DNA of 64,000 nt from Streptomyces sp. BK208 (lineage in GTDB: Bacteria > Actinomycetota > Actinomycetes > Streptomycetales > Streptomycetaceae). Shown piece by piece: positions 40,045 to 48,530 of the stretch (position 1 is the stretch's first letter; the number at the start of each line of letters is the position of its first letter). The notes under the pieces were generated by a model. The model had not been told where the DNA came from. It searched no databases and saw only the letters and a program-made list of their open reading frames with translations. The stretch is taken from positions 1 through 64,000 of the forward strand of contig NZ_SOAV01000015.1 in the NCBI RefSeq assembly GCF_004364245.1, given 5' to 3'. The translations under genes were made by a program, and so were the position numbers.

Positions 40045-40731
40045 ATGAGACTGCTGCTCGTCGAGGACGACAACCACGTGGCCGCCGCCCTGTCCGCGAT
40101 CCTGGCACGGCACGGCTTCGACGTCACCCACGCGCGCAGCGGCGAGGAGGCACTCCAGGCGCTCGTCCCCGAGGGCGACGGCTTCGGCGTGGTCCTGCTC
40201 GACCTGGGCCTGCCCGACCAGGACGGCTACGAGGTCTGCGGCAAGATCCGCAAGCGCACCAGCACCCCGGTCATCATGGTCACCGCGCGCTCCGACGTAC
40301 GCTCCCGCATCCACGGCCTCAACCTCGGCGCCGACGACTACGTGGTCAAGCCGTACGACACCGGGGAGCTGCTCGCCCGGATCCACGCCGTCAGCCGGCG
40401 AACCGCCCACGAGGACGCGACCGGGAGCACCGAGACCGTGGTCCGCCTCGGCGCCGTGCGGATCGACCTGCCGACCCGCCAGGTGAGCGTGGACGGCTCG
40501 GTCGTCCAGCTCACCCGCAAGGAGTTCGACCTGCTCGCCCTGCTCGCCCAGCGCCCCGGAGTGGTCTTCCGCCGCGAGCAGATCATCAGCGAGGTCTGGC
40601 GCACCAGCTGGGAGGGGACCGGGCGCACCCTGGAGGTGCACGTCGCCTCCCTGCGTTCCAAGCTGCACATGCCCGCGCTCATCGAGACCGTCCGCGGCGT
40701 CGGCTACCGCCTCGTCGCCCCCGCGGGTTAG
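40045..40731 (+). CDS. gluR: GluR: OmpR-type response regulator
   Basis: The protein has 228 aa from ATG 40045, with GAAGGGA upstream. The receiver has Asp8/Asp9 and phosphoacceptor Asp53 (LLDLGLP); the C-terminal winged helix shows LTRKEFDLLALLAQRPG and VHVASLRSKL. It sits next to the gluK kinase and divergent from gluABCD. In S. coelicolor the matching pair GluR-GluK is reported to sense glutamate and control gluABCD. Symbol given by context and similarity. Confidence 0.88.
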   Translation: MRLLLVEDDNHVAAALSAILARHGFDVTHARSGEEALQALVPEGDGFGVVLLDLGLPDQDGYEVCGKIRKRTSTPVIMVTARSDVRSRIHGLNLGADDYVVKPYDTGELLARIHAVSRRTAHEDATGSTETVVRLGAVRIDLPTRQVSVDGSVVQLTRKEFDLLALLAQRPGVVFRREQIISEVWRTSWEGTGRTLEVHVASLRSKLHMPALIETVRGVGYRLVAPAG

Positions 40732-40740
40732 CGGGGCCCG

Positions 40741-42186
40741 GTGAGCACACGCCTGCTCCCGCTGCTCATCGTCCTGATGGCGGCCGTCCTGCTCGCGCTC
40801 GGTGTGCCGCTCGGCGTCAGCGTCGCCCGCGCCGAGCAGCAGAAGGTCGTCATCGACCGCATCGACGACACGGCGCGCTTCGCCGCGCTCGCCCAGTTCG
40901 TCACGGAGGACGTGCCGGGCGGCGCGCCCCCGACCACCACGGACGAGCGCCTGGAGACCCTGCAGACCGAGCTGACCAGCTACTACGAGGTCTACGGCAT
41001 CAAGGCGGGCGTCTTCTACCGCAACCACATCCCGATGGCCAACGCGCCCACGACGTGGTTCCTGCCCCAGACCGGAGAAGTCCGCGACTCCTTCGACGAA
41101 GCGCTGCTCAGCCGCCGCAGCCACGACCCCGCGCAGGTGTGGCCCTGGCAGGACGGCCGGCTCGTGGTGGCCTCACCGGTCATCCGGGACGGCGACGTGG
41201 TCGCGGTCGTGGTCACCGAGTCGCCGACCGACTCGATGCGCACGAGCACCCTGCGCGGCTGGCTGGTGATCGGTGCCGGGGAGTTCGCCGCCATGCTGCT
41301 CGCCGTCGGCGCCGCGCTCCGGCTCACCGGCTGGGTGCTCAGGCCGGTGCGGGTGCTCGACGCCACCACCCACGACATCGCCACCGGACGGCTCAAGTCC
41401 CGTGTCGCGCCGTCCGGGGGGCCGCCCGAGCTGCGACGCCTGGCCGGGTCCTTCAACGAGATGGCGGACCACGTGGAGGACGTGCTGGAGCAGCAGCGCG
41501 CCTTCGTCGCCGACGCCTCGCACCAGCTGCGCAACCCCCTCGCCGCGCTCCTGCTGCGCATCGAGCTGCTGGCCCTGGAGCTGCCCGAGGGGAACGAGGA
41601 GATCGCCTCCGTCCAGACCGAGGGCAAGCGTCTGGCCCGGGTCCTCGACGACCTGCTCGACCTGGCCCTGGCCGAGCACAGCCAGGCCGACCTCCAGGTC
41701 ACCGACGTCGGCGCGCTGACCGCCGAGCGGGTGGCCGCGTGGGCGCCGACGGCCGAGGCCCAGGGCGTACGGCTGGTCGGCGACTGCCCGCCGACCACGG
41801 GCTGGGCCGACCCGGTGGCGCTGTCCAGCGCCCTGGACGCGGTCATCGACAACGCGGTGAAGTTCACGCCCCCCGACGAGACCGTGCGGGTCGAGGTCGC
41901 CTCCGCCGGGGACACCGCCACGGTCGTCGTCACCGACAACGGTCCCGGACTCACCGACGAGGAGCTCACGCGCGTGGGAGACCGTTTCTGGCGCAGTGGA
42001 CGGCACCAGAACGTCAACGGCTCCGGCCTCGGCCTGTCCATCTGCCGGGCGCTGCTCGCGGCGGGCGACGGGTCGATCTCCTTCGGCCACCACGACCCGC
42101 ACGGCCTTCAGGTCACGGTCACCGTGCCGAGGACCGGCACCGCACCCCAGGAGCCGGATCCGCCCTACGGCTTGACCGAGCGGTAG
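40741..42186 (+). CDS. gluK: GluK: membrane sensor histidine kinase
   Basis: The protein has 481 aa from GTG 40741, nine bases after gluR. It has a membrane segment (about 5-29), an extracellular sensor (about 30-168), a second membrane segment (about 170-200), HAMP, HisKA with His261 in ASHQLRNP (Gln and Asn replace the usual Glu and Thr of HELRTP, common in this group), and an HATPase (DNAVKF; DNGPGL; GSGLGLSI). It is expected to phosphorylate GluR in response to external glutamate. The last 22 bases overlap the 3' end of the convergent TAXI gene. Confidence 0.9.
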   Translation: MSTRLLPLLIVLMAAVLLALGVPLGVSVARAEQQKVVIDRIDDTARFAALAQFVTEDVPGGAPPTTTDERLETLQTELTSYYEVYGIKAGVFYRNHIPMANAPTTWFLPQTGEVRDSFDEALLSRRSHDPAQVWPWQDGRLVVASPVIRDGDVVAVVVTESPTDSMRTSTLRGWLVIGAGEFAAMLLAVGAALRLTGWVLRPVRVLDATTHDIATGRLKSRVAPSGGPPELRRLAGSFNEMADHVEDVLEQQRAFVADASHQLRNPLAALLLRIELLALELPEGNEEIASVQTEGKRLARVLDDLLDLALAEHSQADLQVTDVGALTAERVAAWAPTAEAQGVRLVGDCPPTTGWADPVALSSALDAVIDNAVKFTPPDETVRVEVASAGDTATVVVTDNGPGLTDEELTRVGDRFWRSGRHQNVNGSGLGLSICRALLAAGDGSISFGHHDPHGLQVTVTVPRTGTAPQEPDPPYGLTER

Positions 42187-43160
42187 TAGCGCCGGGCGCC
42201 CTCGTGCAGCTCCAGCGGGTCGGTGTAGATCGCGGTGCGCAGGTCCACCAGCTGCGCGGAGTGCACATGCGCACCGATGCCGTCGCGGCTGTCGAGCACG
42301 GTCCTGGTCAGCCACTCGGTGAGCCGCGGATCGACGTCTGCGCGGGTCACCAGCAGGTTGGACACCGCCATGGTGGGCACCACGGCACCGTTCTGCACGG
42401 TGGGGTAGGCCGACTCCGGCATGTTGGTGGTGCGGTAGTAGCGGGTCGCGCCGCCGGACTCGTGCAGCTTGGTCACGAGGTCGTCGCCGATCGGCACGAA
42501 GCGGAACGCGGAGGTCTCCGCTATCTTCCGGAGACCGTCCGTCGGCACCCCGCCCGACCAGAAGAACGCGTCCAGCTCGTCGCCCAGCCGTCCGGGACCG
42601 GTGTCGATCCCGTCCGCCCGGGGCGTGATGTCCGTCTCCGGGTCGATGCCCACGGCCTTCAGCAGCCGGGTGGCGATCAGCCGGACCCCCGAGTTGGGCA
42701 GCCCTATGGCCACCCGCTTGCCGCGCAGGTCGGCCACCGACTGGATGTCCGAGCCGTTCGGCACCACCAACTGGACGTAGTCGTCGTAGAGCCGGGTGAC
42801 CCCGCGCAGCTCCTCGGCGCCCGGGTTGCCGGCCAGTTTGTACGTCTCGACCGCGTCGGCCGCGGCGATCGTGAAGTCGGCCTTCCCGGACGCCACCCGC
42901 TCGACGTTCTCCTGCGAGCCCGCGCTGGTCGTCAGCCGCACGTCCAGGTCCGGCATGTCCTTGCGCAGCTCGGCGCGCAGCAGCTCGCCGTACTTCTGGT
43001 AGACACCCGCGCGGGTGCCCGTGCTGAACGTGATGGTCCCGCTCGGCGGCTTCTCGCCCAACGGCAGCAGCCACCACAGCAGCAGCCCCAGCACGACGAA
43101 GCCGGCGAGCGCGCCCTGGACGGCGCGGCGCCTGCCGATACGGGGGAGCAGCGTGGACAT
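42165..43160 (-). CDS. TAXI-family TRAP-type solute-binding protein, orphan
   Basis: The protein has 331 aa. After a short basic start, one membrane segment (about 17-37) lacks a lipobox or clear cleavage site, so it may stay membrane-anchored. The rest is a TAXI receptor (ITFSTGTRAGVYQKYGELL ... TSAGSQENVERVASGKADF ... AFFWSGGVPTDGL). TAXI proteins normally feed TRAP permeases, but no DctM or fused permease is present in the window. A TAXI protein of Thermus binds glutamate/glutamine, and this gene overlaps the end of gluK by 22 bp, suggesting a part in glutamate sensing. Confidence 0.85.
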   Translation of the reverse strand: MSTLLPRIGRRRAVQGALAGFVVLGLLLWWLLPLGEKPPSGTITFSTGTRAGVYQKYGELLRAELRKDMPDLDVRLTTSAGSQENVERVASGKADFTIAAADAVETYKLAGNPGAEELRGVTRLYDDYVQLVVPNGSDIQSVADLRGKRVAIGLPNSGVRLIATRLLKAVGIDPETDITPRADGIDTGPGRLGDELDAFFWSGGVPTDGLRKIAETSAFRFVPIGDDLVTKLHESGGATRYYRTTNMPESAYPTVQNGAVVPTMAVSNLLVTRADVDPRLTEWLTRTVLDSRDGIGAHVHSAQLVDLRTAIYTDPLELHEGARRYYRSVKP

Positions 43161-43505
43161 GGGGCCGATCCTGCCAGCCCGCACCCGCACTGACCAGGGC
43201 CGAACTCACACGGCGACGCACCGCACCGGTCCCGACGTGCCCGGCGACCGCGCCACCGGGGGGTGGGGGGCGCACGGGGCCCGCAGACCGAGCGGACGCC
43301 GGGCGCCCGGTCCCGGCGTGGGACGACCCGGTACGGGACGTCGGGCGGCCGGTCCCGGGGTGGGACGACCCGGTACGGGACGTCGGCCGACCGGTCCCGG
43401 CGTGCGGCGCCCCGGTACGGGACGTCGGGCGGCCGGTCCCGGCGGCCCACGACCCCGGCACCGGCGTGCCGGGGCCGCCGGGGCCGAGCGGTGACCGCGG
43501 CCCGC
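43161..43505. other. Gap between the TAXI gene and the antiporter gene
   Basis: This 345-bp gap holds the 42-bp tandem repeat array. Long frames can be read through the repeats on both strands because the unit is a multiple of three without stops, but none has a ribosome site or family resemblance. Confidence 0.6.
43301..43461. repeat. 42-bp tandem repeat, about 3.8 copies
   Basis: Units start at 43301, 43343, 43385 and 43427 (last one partial). Each contains CCGGTCCCGG, a variable GGACGACCCGG-like part and GTACGGGACGTC. Copies differ by a few bases. GC-rich inverted motifs within each unit (for example CCGGTCCCGG with GTACGGGAC) could fold. Confidence 0.85.
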
Positions 43506-44732
43506 TCAGTCGCCCACCGAGGCCTCCGCCGCCCGGGGTGCCTCCTCCGCGGGGCTTGCTGGGCGGTCGGGATCGACGCGGCGCCGGAAGAGGCGCATCG
43601 CCAGCGGCTCGGTGAAGCGGGCGGTGAGCGGCCCGAGGACGACCAGGATGAGCACGTACGCCGTGGCCAGCGGGCCCAGGGACGGCTCGATGCCGGCCGA
43701 GACCGCGAGGCCGGCGATGACGATCGAGAACTCGCCGCGGGCCACCAGCGCGCCGCCCGCCCGCCAGCGGCCCTTGACGGAGATCCCGGCCCGCCGTGCC
43801 GCCCAGTACCCGGTGGCGATCTTCGTCACGGCGGTCAGCAGCGCCAGCACCAGGGCCGGCAGCAGGACCGGCGGGATGCTGGCCGGGTCCGTGTGCAGCC
43901 CGAAGAAGACGAAGAAGACCGCCGCGAACAGGTCCCGCAGCGGGCTCAGCAGGGTGTGCGCCCCCTCGGCGACCTCCCCGGACAGCGCGATGCCCACCAG
44001 GAAGGCGCCCACCGCCGCCGACACCTGGAGCTGCTGGGCGACACCGGCGACCAGGATCGTCAGCCCGAGCACCACCAGGAGCAGCTTCTCGGGGTCGTCG
44101 CTGGAGACGAAGCGGGAGATGAGCCGCCCGTAGCGCACCGCGACGAAGAGCACGAGGCCCGCCGCGGCCAGCGCGATCGCCAGGGTGATGCTCCCGGTCA
44201 TCAGACCGGCGCCGGCGACCAGGGCCGTGACGATCGGCAGGTACACCGCCATCGCCAGGTCCTCCAGCACCAGCACGCTCAGGATCACCGGCGTCTCGCG
44301 GTTGCCCACCCGGCCCAGGTCGCCGAGCACCTTCGCGATGACACCGGACGACGAGATCCACGTCACGCCGGCGAGGACCACGGCGGCCACCGGGCCCCAG
44401 CCCATCAGCAGGGCGGCCACCGCGCCCGGCACCGCGTTGAGCGCGCAGTCGACGAGGCCGGCCGGGTAGTGGGACTTGAGGTTGGTGACCAGGTCGCTGG
44501 CCGAGTACTCGAGGCCCAGCATCAGCAGCAGGAGGATGACACCGATCTCGGCACCGGTCGCGACGAACTCCTCGCTCGCGCCGAGCGGGAGCAGGCCGCC
44601 CTCGCCGAAGGCCAGACCGGCGAGGAGGTACAGCGGGATGGGGGAGAGGCGGTACCGGCCGGCGAACCGGCCGAGGAGCCCCAGCCCCAGGATGATGGAA
44701 CCGAACTCGATCAGCAGAACCGCGGAGTGCAC
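43506..44732 (-). CDS. CPA2-type cation/proton antiporter (KhtU-like)
   Basis: The protein has 408 aa from GTG 44732, with CAGGAG upstream. It has about twelve membrane helices, with antiporter sequences such as LGLEYSASDL, VTWISSSGVIAKVLGDLG and GALVARGEFSIVIAGLA. It matches the CPA2 group that includes potassium efflux proteins. The partner gene encoding a TrkA-C regulator ends four bases upstream, as in the Bacillus KhtT-KhtU potassium efflux pair. It lacks the C-terminal NAD-binding domain of KefB/KefC. Confidence 0.9.
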   Translation of the reverse strand: MHSAVLLIEFGSIILGLGLLGRFAGRYRLSPIPLYLLAGLAFGEGGLLPLGASEEFVATGAEIGVILLLLMLGLEYSASDLVTNLKSHYPAGLVDCALNAVPGAVAALLMGWGPVAAVVLAGVTWISSSGVIAKVLGDLGRVGNRETPVILSVLVLEDLAMAVYLPIVTALVAGAGLMTGSITLAIALAAAGLVLFVAVRYGRLISRFVSSDDPEKLLLVVLGLTILVAGVAQQLQVSAAVGAFLVGIALSGEVAEGAHTLLSPLRDLFAAVFFVFFGLHTDPASIPPVLLPALVLALLTAVTKIATGYWAARRAGISVKGRWRAGGALVARGEFSIVIAGLAVSAGIEPSLGPLATAYVLILVVLGPLTARFTEPLAMRLFRRRVDPDRPASPAEEAPRAAEASVGD

Positions 44733-44736
44733 CGGC

Positions 44737-45222
44737 TCACTCCTGCCCGAGTATCGCCGCGGCGGCGTCGACGCCCTCACGGGTGCCGATGACGATCAAG
44801 GTGTCACCACCCACGAGCCGGAAGTCCGGCGCCGGCGAGGGGATCGCCTCGGCCCGCCGCAGCACCGCCACGATCGAGGCACCCGTGTCGGTCCGCATCC
44901 GGGTGTCGCCCAGCAGCCGCCCGTTCCAGCGGGAGGTGGCGGCGACCTCGATCCGCTCGGCGACCAGACCCAGATCGGTCGTGTAGAGCAGGCTCGCACT
45001 GTGGTGGGTGGGCTTCAGCGCGTCGATCAGCGCGCCCGCCTCGGGGCCGGTCATCCGCAGGGAGTGGGCGCAGGAGTCGGGGTCGTCCGACCGGTACACG
45101 TTCACCGTGCGGGCGCCGTCGCGGTGCGCCACCACCGACAGGTGGCGGTGTTCGCGGGTCACCAGGTCGTACTGGACCCCGATACCCGGGAGCGGAGTCG
45201 CCCTCAGGCGTGGAGCTGACAC
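44737..45222 (-). CDS. TrkA-C domain regulator of the antiporter (KhtT-like)
   Basis: The protein has 161 aa from GTG 45222, with GAGGGGAAA upstream. An N-terminal domain (about 1-70) of the KhtT type is followed by an RCK_C/TrkA_C domain (about 75-160: EVAATSRWNGRLLGDTRMRT ... FRLVGGDTLIVIGTREGV). Such proteins gate the neighbouring antiporter, in Bacillus in response to c-di-AMP and pH. Four bases separate it from the antiporter start, so they form one operon. Streptomyces also makes c-di-AMP, so the same control is plausible. Confidence 0.88.
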   Translation of the reverse strand: MSAPRLRATPLPGIGVQYDLVTREHRHLSVVAHRDGARTVNVYRSDDPDSCAHSLRMTGPEAGALIDALKPTHHSASLLYTTDLGLVAERIEVAATSRWNGRLLGDTRMRTDTGASIVAVLRRAEAIPSPAPDFRLVGGDTLIVIGTREGVDAAAAILGQE

Positions 45223-45312
45223 GTGCTTTCCCCTCACTCGTCCTGCGTCTGACGCCGTGCTTCGCCCACGTGGGTGACGTGCTCGCGGCCTCGCCATGCT
45301 GCCATCCGCACG

Positions 45313-45318
45313 TACGGT
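45313..45318 (+). promoter_or_regulatory. Candidate -10 element for the NarL-type kinase gene
   Basis: TACGGT ends six bases before ATG 45325, which lacks a Shine-Dalgarno sequence. If real, it fixes the start of the kinase at 45325 with a leaderless message. Confidence 0.4.
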
Positions 45319-45324
45319 GGCGAT

Positions 45325-46407
45325 ATGGGTGTCGTGACGGATATACGCAGCCGGTCGCGGGCGGCGAGACTGCCCGCGGGGGTGTCGTGCGCGAAGGCCG
45401 GGAGGAGCGGAAAGAGGAACGTGTCGCTGTTCTGGCGGATCTTCTCGCTCAACGCCGCCGGCCTGGTCGTCGCCACCGCACTGCTGCTGGGACCGGTCAC
45501 CGTGTCGACGCCCGTGCTGGCCGGGGAGGCCCTCGTCCTGCTGGCCGGCCTGGTGGCCCTGCTGGCCGGCAACGCGGTCGTCCTGCGCATCGGGCTCACC
45601 CCGCTGCAGCGGCTGGGCCGGGCCATGTCCACCGCGGACCTGCTGGTGCCCGGCACCCGGCCCGCGGTCTCCGGACCGGCCGAGGCGGCACAGCTGATCG
45701 CGACCTACAACACGATGCTGGACCGGCTCCAGGCCGAACGCGCCGCGGGCGCCGGCCGGGCGCTGCAGGCCCAGGAACGCGAGCGCCACCGCATCGCCCG
45801 CGAACTCCACGACGAGGTGGGCCAGACCCTCACCGCCGTCCTCCTCCAGCTCAAACGCGTCGCCGACCGGGTCCCCGGGGACCTGCGCGAGGACGTGACC
45901 CTGGCGCAGGAGGCCACCCGGGCCGGGCTCGACGAGATCCGCCGCATCGCCCGCCGCCTGCGTCCCGGCGTCCTGGAGGAACTCGGCCTGGCCAGCGCCC
46001 TGCGCTCGCTCGCCGCCGAATTCACCCACCACGGCCTGACCGTCCAGCACCACGTCCCCGGTGACCTGCCCCCGCTCGCCCCGGAGGCCGAGCTCGTGCT
46101 CTACCGGGTCGCCCAGGAGAGTCTGACCAACACCGCCCGCCACGCCGCCGCCGACCGCGCCGTCCTCACGCTGCGCCCGCTGCCGCCGGCCGAGGGCGGC
46201 GGTGTCGAACTGCTCGTCCGCGACAACGGCACCGGCCTCGGGACGGCAGCCGAGGGCGCCGGCATCCGCGGGATGCGGGAGCGGGCCCTGCTGACCGGAG
46301 CCGAGATCCACTTCGAATCCGCCCCTGGAGGGGGCACCGACGTACGCCTGCGCGTCCCCGCGCCGCCCGGGGACCGTTCCGCAGACCGAACCGGAGACAG
46401 CCCCTGA
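45325..46407 (+). CDS. NarL-type sensor histidine kinase (HisKA_3)
   Basis: The protein has 360 aa from ATG 45325; GTG 45421, with GAGGAAC close upstream, would remove 32 residues. Two membrane helices (about 35-85), a HAMP-like stretch, then HisKA_3 with ERERHRIARELHDEVGQTLT (His162) and an HATPase ending DNGTGLGTAAEGAGIRGMRE. The stop overlaps the regulator start as TGATG. The matching pair in S. coelicolor (SCO5784/SCO5785, from memory) was reported to affect antibiotic production and development. Confidence 0.88.
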   Translation: MGVVTDIRSRSRAARLPAGVSCAKAGRSGKRNVSLFWRIFSLNAAGLVVATALLLGPVTVSTPVLAGEALVLLAGLVALLAGNAVVLRIGLTPLQRLGRAMSTADLLVPGTRPAVSGPAEAAQLIATYNTMLDRLQAERAAGAGRALQAQERERHRIARELHDEVGQTLTAVLLQLKRVADRVPGDLREDVTLAQEATRAGLDEIRRIARRLRPGVLEELGLASALRSLAAEFTHHGLTVQHHVPGDLPPLAPEAELVLYRVAQESLTNTARHAAADRAVLTLRPLPPAEGGGVELLVRDNGTGLGTAAEGAGIRGMRERALLTGAEIHFESAPGGGTDVRLRVPAPPGDRSADRTGDSP

Positions 46408-47066
46408 TGTCAGCACGGCCCCTGATCCGCGTCCTGCTCGCCGACGACCACACCCTCGTACGCCGCGGGGTCCGCCTGATCCTCGACGGCGAACCCGACC
46501 TGACGGTGGTCGCCGAGGCCGGGGACGGTGCCGAAGCGGTCGCGGCCGCGCGGGCCACCGAGGTCGACCTGGCCGTCCTGGACGTCGCCATGCCCCGTAT
46601 GACCGGCCTCCAGGCGGCCCGTGAACTCTCCCGCCGCCTGCCCGGGCTGCGCATCCTCATCCTGACCATGTACGACAACGAGCAGTACTTCTTCGAGGCC
46701 CTCAAGGCGGGCGCCTGCGGCTACGTCCTGAAATCCGTCGCCGACCGCGACCTGGTCGAGGCGTGCCGCGCCGCCGTGCGCGACGAGCCCTTCATCTACC
46801 CCGGCGCCGAGCGGGCCCTCGTCCGCTCCTACCTGGACCGTGTGCAGGGCGGTGGTGGCCTGCCCGAGCGGCCCATCACCGAGCGCGAGGAGGAGATCCT
46901 CAAGCTCGTCGCCGAGGGGCACACCTCGAAGGAGATCGGCGAGCTGCTGTTCATCAGCGCCAAGACCGTCGAACGCCACCGCGCGAACCTCCTGCAGAAA
47001 CTGGGCGTACGCGACCGTCTGGAACTCACCCGCTACGCGATCCGCGCGGGGCTCATCGAGCCGTGA
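46407..47066 (+). CDS. NarL/LuxR-type response regulator
   Basis: The protein has 219 aa. The receiver has Asp13/Asp14 and phosphoacceptor Asp59 (AVLDVAMPRM). The LuxR-type helix-turn-helix at about 154-205 reads ITEREEEILKLVAEGHTSKE and continues KTVERHRANLLQKL. Translation is coupled to the kinase. The last two codons and the stop lie inside a 7-bp tandem repeat, so the C-terminus is on a slippage-prone tract. Confidence 0.93.
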   Translation: MSARPLIRVLLADDHTLVRRGVRLILDGEPDLTVVAEAGDGAEAVAAARATEVDLAVLDVAMPRMTGLQAARELSRRLPGLRILILTMYDNEQYFFEALKAGACGYVLKSVADRDLVEACRAAVRDEPFIYPGAERALVRSYLDRVQGGGGLPERPITEREEEILKLVAEGHTSKEIGELLFISAKTVERHRANLLQKLGVRDRLELTRYAIRAGLIEP

Positions 47067-47106
47067 GCCGTGAGCCGTGAGCCGCGGGCCGTGAGCCGTG
47101 AGCCGC
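47058..47106. repeat. Heptanucleotide tandem repeat over a stop codon
   Basis: Seven contiguous 7-bp units: GAGCCGT three times, GAGCCGC, GGGCCGT, GAGCCGT, GAGCCGC. The first copy encodes Glu-Pro, the second begins inside the TGA stop of the response regulator. Because 7 is not a multiple of 3, copy-number change would alter sequence after the stop but not the protein itself unless the first unit is hit. Confidence 0.85.
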
Positions 47107-47314
47107 GCGCTCCGCGGGGAGCCCGGCGCCGCTGACGGGTCATCCGCCCCGCCCCGGGCGACGGCCGGGTGCGTACGCCCGCGGCGCCCGCCGCGTTTGC
47201 GCAGCCGCCCGGTCGGAGGGGGCGGGGCGGCCGGGCGGACGACGGGGCGGAGGTGACGGTCAGAGGCGCCCGTGCCCGCGCCCGCCGCCCGCGCCCCGCG
47301 CGCCGCCCCGGCGG

Positions 47315-48487
47315 TCAGCAGCCGATCGGGGAGGAGCCCACGGCCACGTCGTCGAACCAGACCGTGTCGTCGCCCGTCGCGTAGCTCTCCCAGCCCAGCC
47401 GCAGGGCGGTCGGCCGGGGTGCGGAACCGCGGGCGAGCCATTGCTGGTCGACGTCCTGGGTCGGCACCCCGTCGGCGTGCAGGCCCGGGACCTGCTCGTC
47501 GCCGAGCCAGGTGTCCAGGTCGCCCGCCGAGGTGTCGATCGCGAACCGCAGGCACTGCCAGCCGTTCGTCGGCAGCGGCCGGCTCAGCGCGACCCCGGCC
47601 GGGCTCTGTGCCGGCAGGGTGGCGTCGTCGCTCTCCCGGTTCCACTGCAGCGCGCCGTTCTGGCCGCCCACCCGCAGCGTCCGGCCGCCCTGGGCCGAGT
47701 CCGGCATCGACACGAAGGTGACGTGGGAGGTCGGCAGCGCGGTGGAGTGCCGCACCCACATGCGTACGTACATCACCGGACCGACCGCCGACAGGTCCGC
47801 GGCATGGGCGACGAAGGCGTGGTTGCAGTAACCGGCCCTGCCGTCGACCCGCAGCGACCTGCCCCCCTCGTGCGCCACCGCCGAGTCGACGGCGACCGCG
47901 CCCGTGCCCCGGCAGTCGGGTGCGGTGAACCGCCAGTCGCCGGACGGTTCCGAGCCCGCCTGGTCCTCGAAGCCCGAACAGATCACGGCGTCACCGCACT
48001 CCGCGGACGGGGGCGGAGTCGTCCCGGGCGGTGTGGTCGGCGGCGTCGTGGGCGGTGTGCCGCCGTCGTCGCCGCAGGAGACACCGTTGAGCGCGAAGTC
48101 GCTCGGCACGGGGTCGGCGGACCGCCAGGTCCCCTGCAGCCCGAACTCGGCGGTGCCGCCCGTGGACAGCGCGCCGTTCCACCCCGCGTCGACGGCGACG
48201 ACGGAGGTGCCGGTCTGGGTGACCGCCGCGTTCCACGCCGACGTCACCTGCTGATCGCCGGCGTAGGTCCAGGTCAGCTTCCAGCCGCTCGCGGCGGGAC
48301 CGAGGTTGATGATCTTCACCTGGGCGGTGTAGCCGCCCGCCCACGCGTTGACGGTGTAGTCGACGCGGCAGGCGGCGGCCGCCGCACCGCTCGCGGGGAT
48401 CGTCACCAGGACCGACACCACCAGCGCGGCGGCGGCCACCGCCGCGGTCCAGGGCCGGCGCAGTAATCGCAGCACTCGGGTGAGCAC
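47315..48487 (-). CDS. Secreted carbohydrate-binding protein with CBM2 and a C-terminal lectin-like domain
   Basis: The protein has 390 aa from GTG 48487, with TGGAGG about 9 nt upstream. A signal peptide ends near ASGAAAAA (about 38). Residues about 40-138 form a CBM2 cellulose-binding domain bounded by Cys40 and Cys138, with surface Trp residues. A Thr/Pro linker (GTPPTTPPTTPPGTTPPP) leads to a beta-rich domain (about 165-390; DVICSGFEDQ-like opening, VWFDDVAVG end) that resembles concanavalin-type or polysaccharide-lyase-like modules. No glycosidase motif is recognised. A CebR-type operator lies 44-57 bases upstream. Confidence 0.85.
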   Translation of the reverse strand: MLTRVLRLLRRPWTAAVAAAALVVSVLVTIPASGAAAAACRVDYTVNAWAGGYTAQVKIINLGPAASGWKLTWTYAGDQQVTSAWNAAVTQTGTSVVAVDAGWNGALSTGGTAEFGLQGTWRSADPVPSDFALNGVSCGDDGGTPPTTPPTTPPGTTPPPSAECGDAVICSGFEDQAGSEPSGDWRFTAPDCRGTGAVAVDSAVAHEGGRSLRVDGRAGYCNHAFVAHAADLSAVGPVMYVRMWVRHSTALPTSHVTFVSMPDSAQGGRTLRVGGQNGALQWNRESDDATLPAQSPAGVALSRPLPTNGWQCLRFAIDTSAGDLDTWLGDEQVPGLHADGVPTQDVDQQWLARGSAPRPTALRLGWESYATGDDTVWFDDVAVGSSPIGC

Positions 48488-48530
48488 AGGGTGCCTCCAG
48501 GGAGGGAAACGGAACAGGGGACCGGTAGAG

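Noticed and set aside
43301..43461. CRISPR-like array
   Set aside because: The 42-bp units are contiguous without unique spacers and there are no cas genes.
41173..44361. Long minus-strand frame with GTGRPTSRTG-like repeats
   Set aside because: The repeat part is the intergenic 42-bp array, and the rest is antisense to gluK and out of frame with the TAXI and antiporter genes.
45421..46407. Start of the NarL-type kinase at GTG 45421
   Set aside because: It has a purine run close by, but the ATG at 45325 has a well-placed -10-like hexamer. I kept 45325 and recorded this as the alternative.
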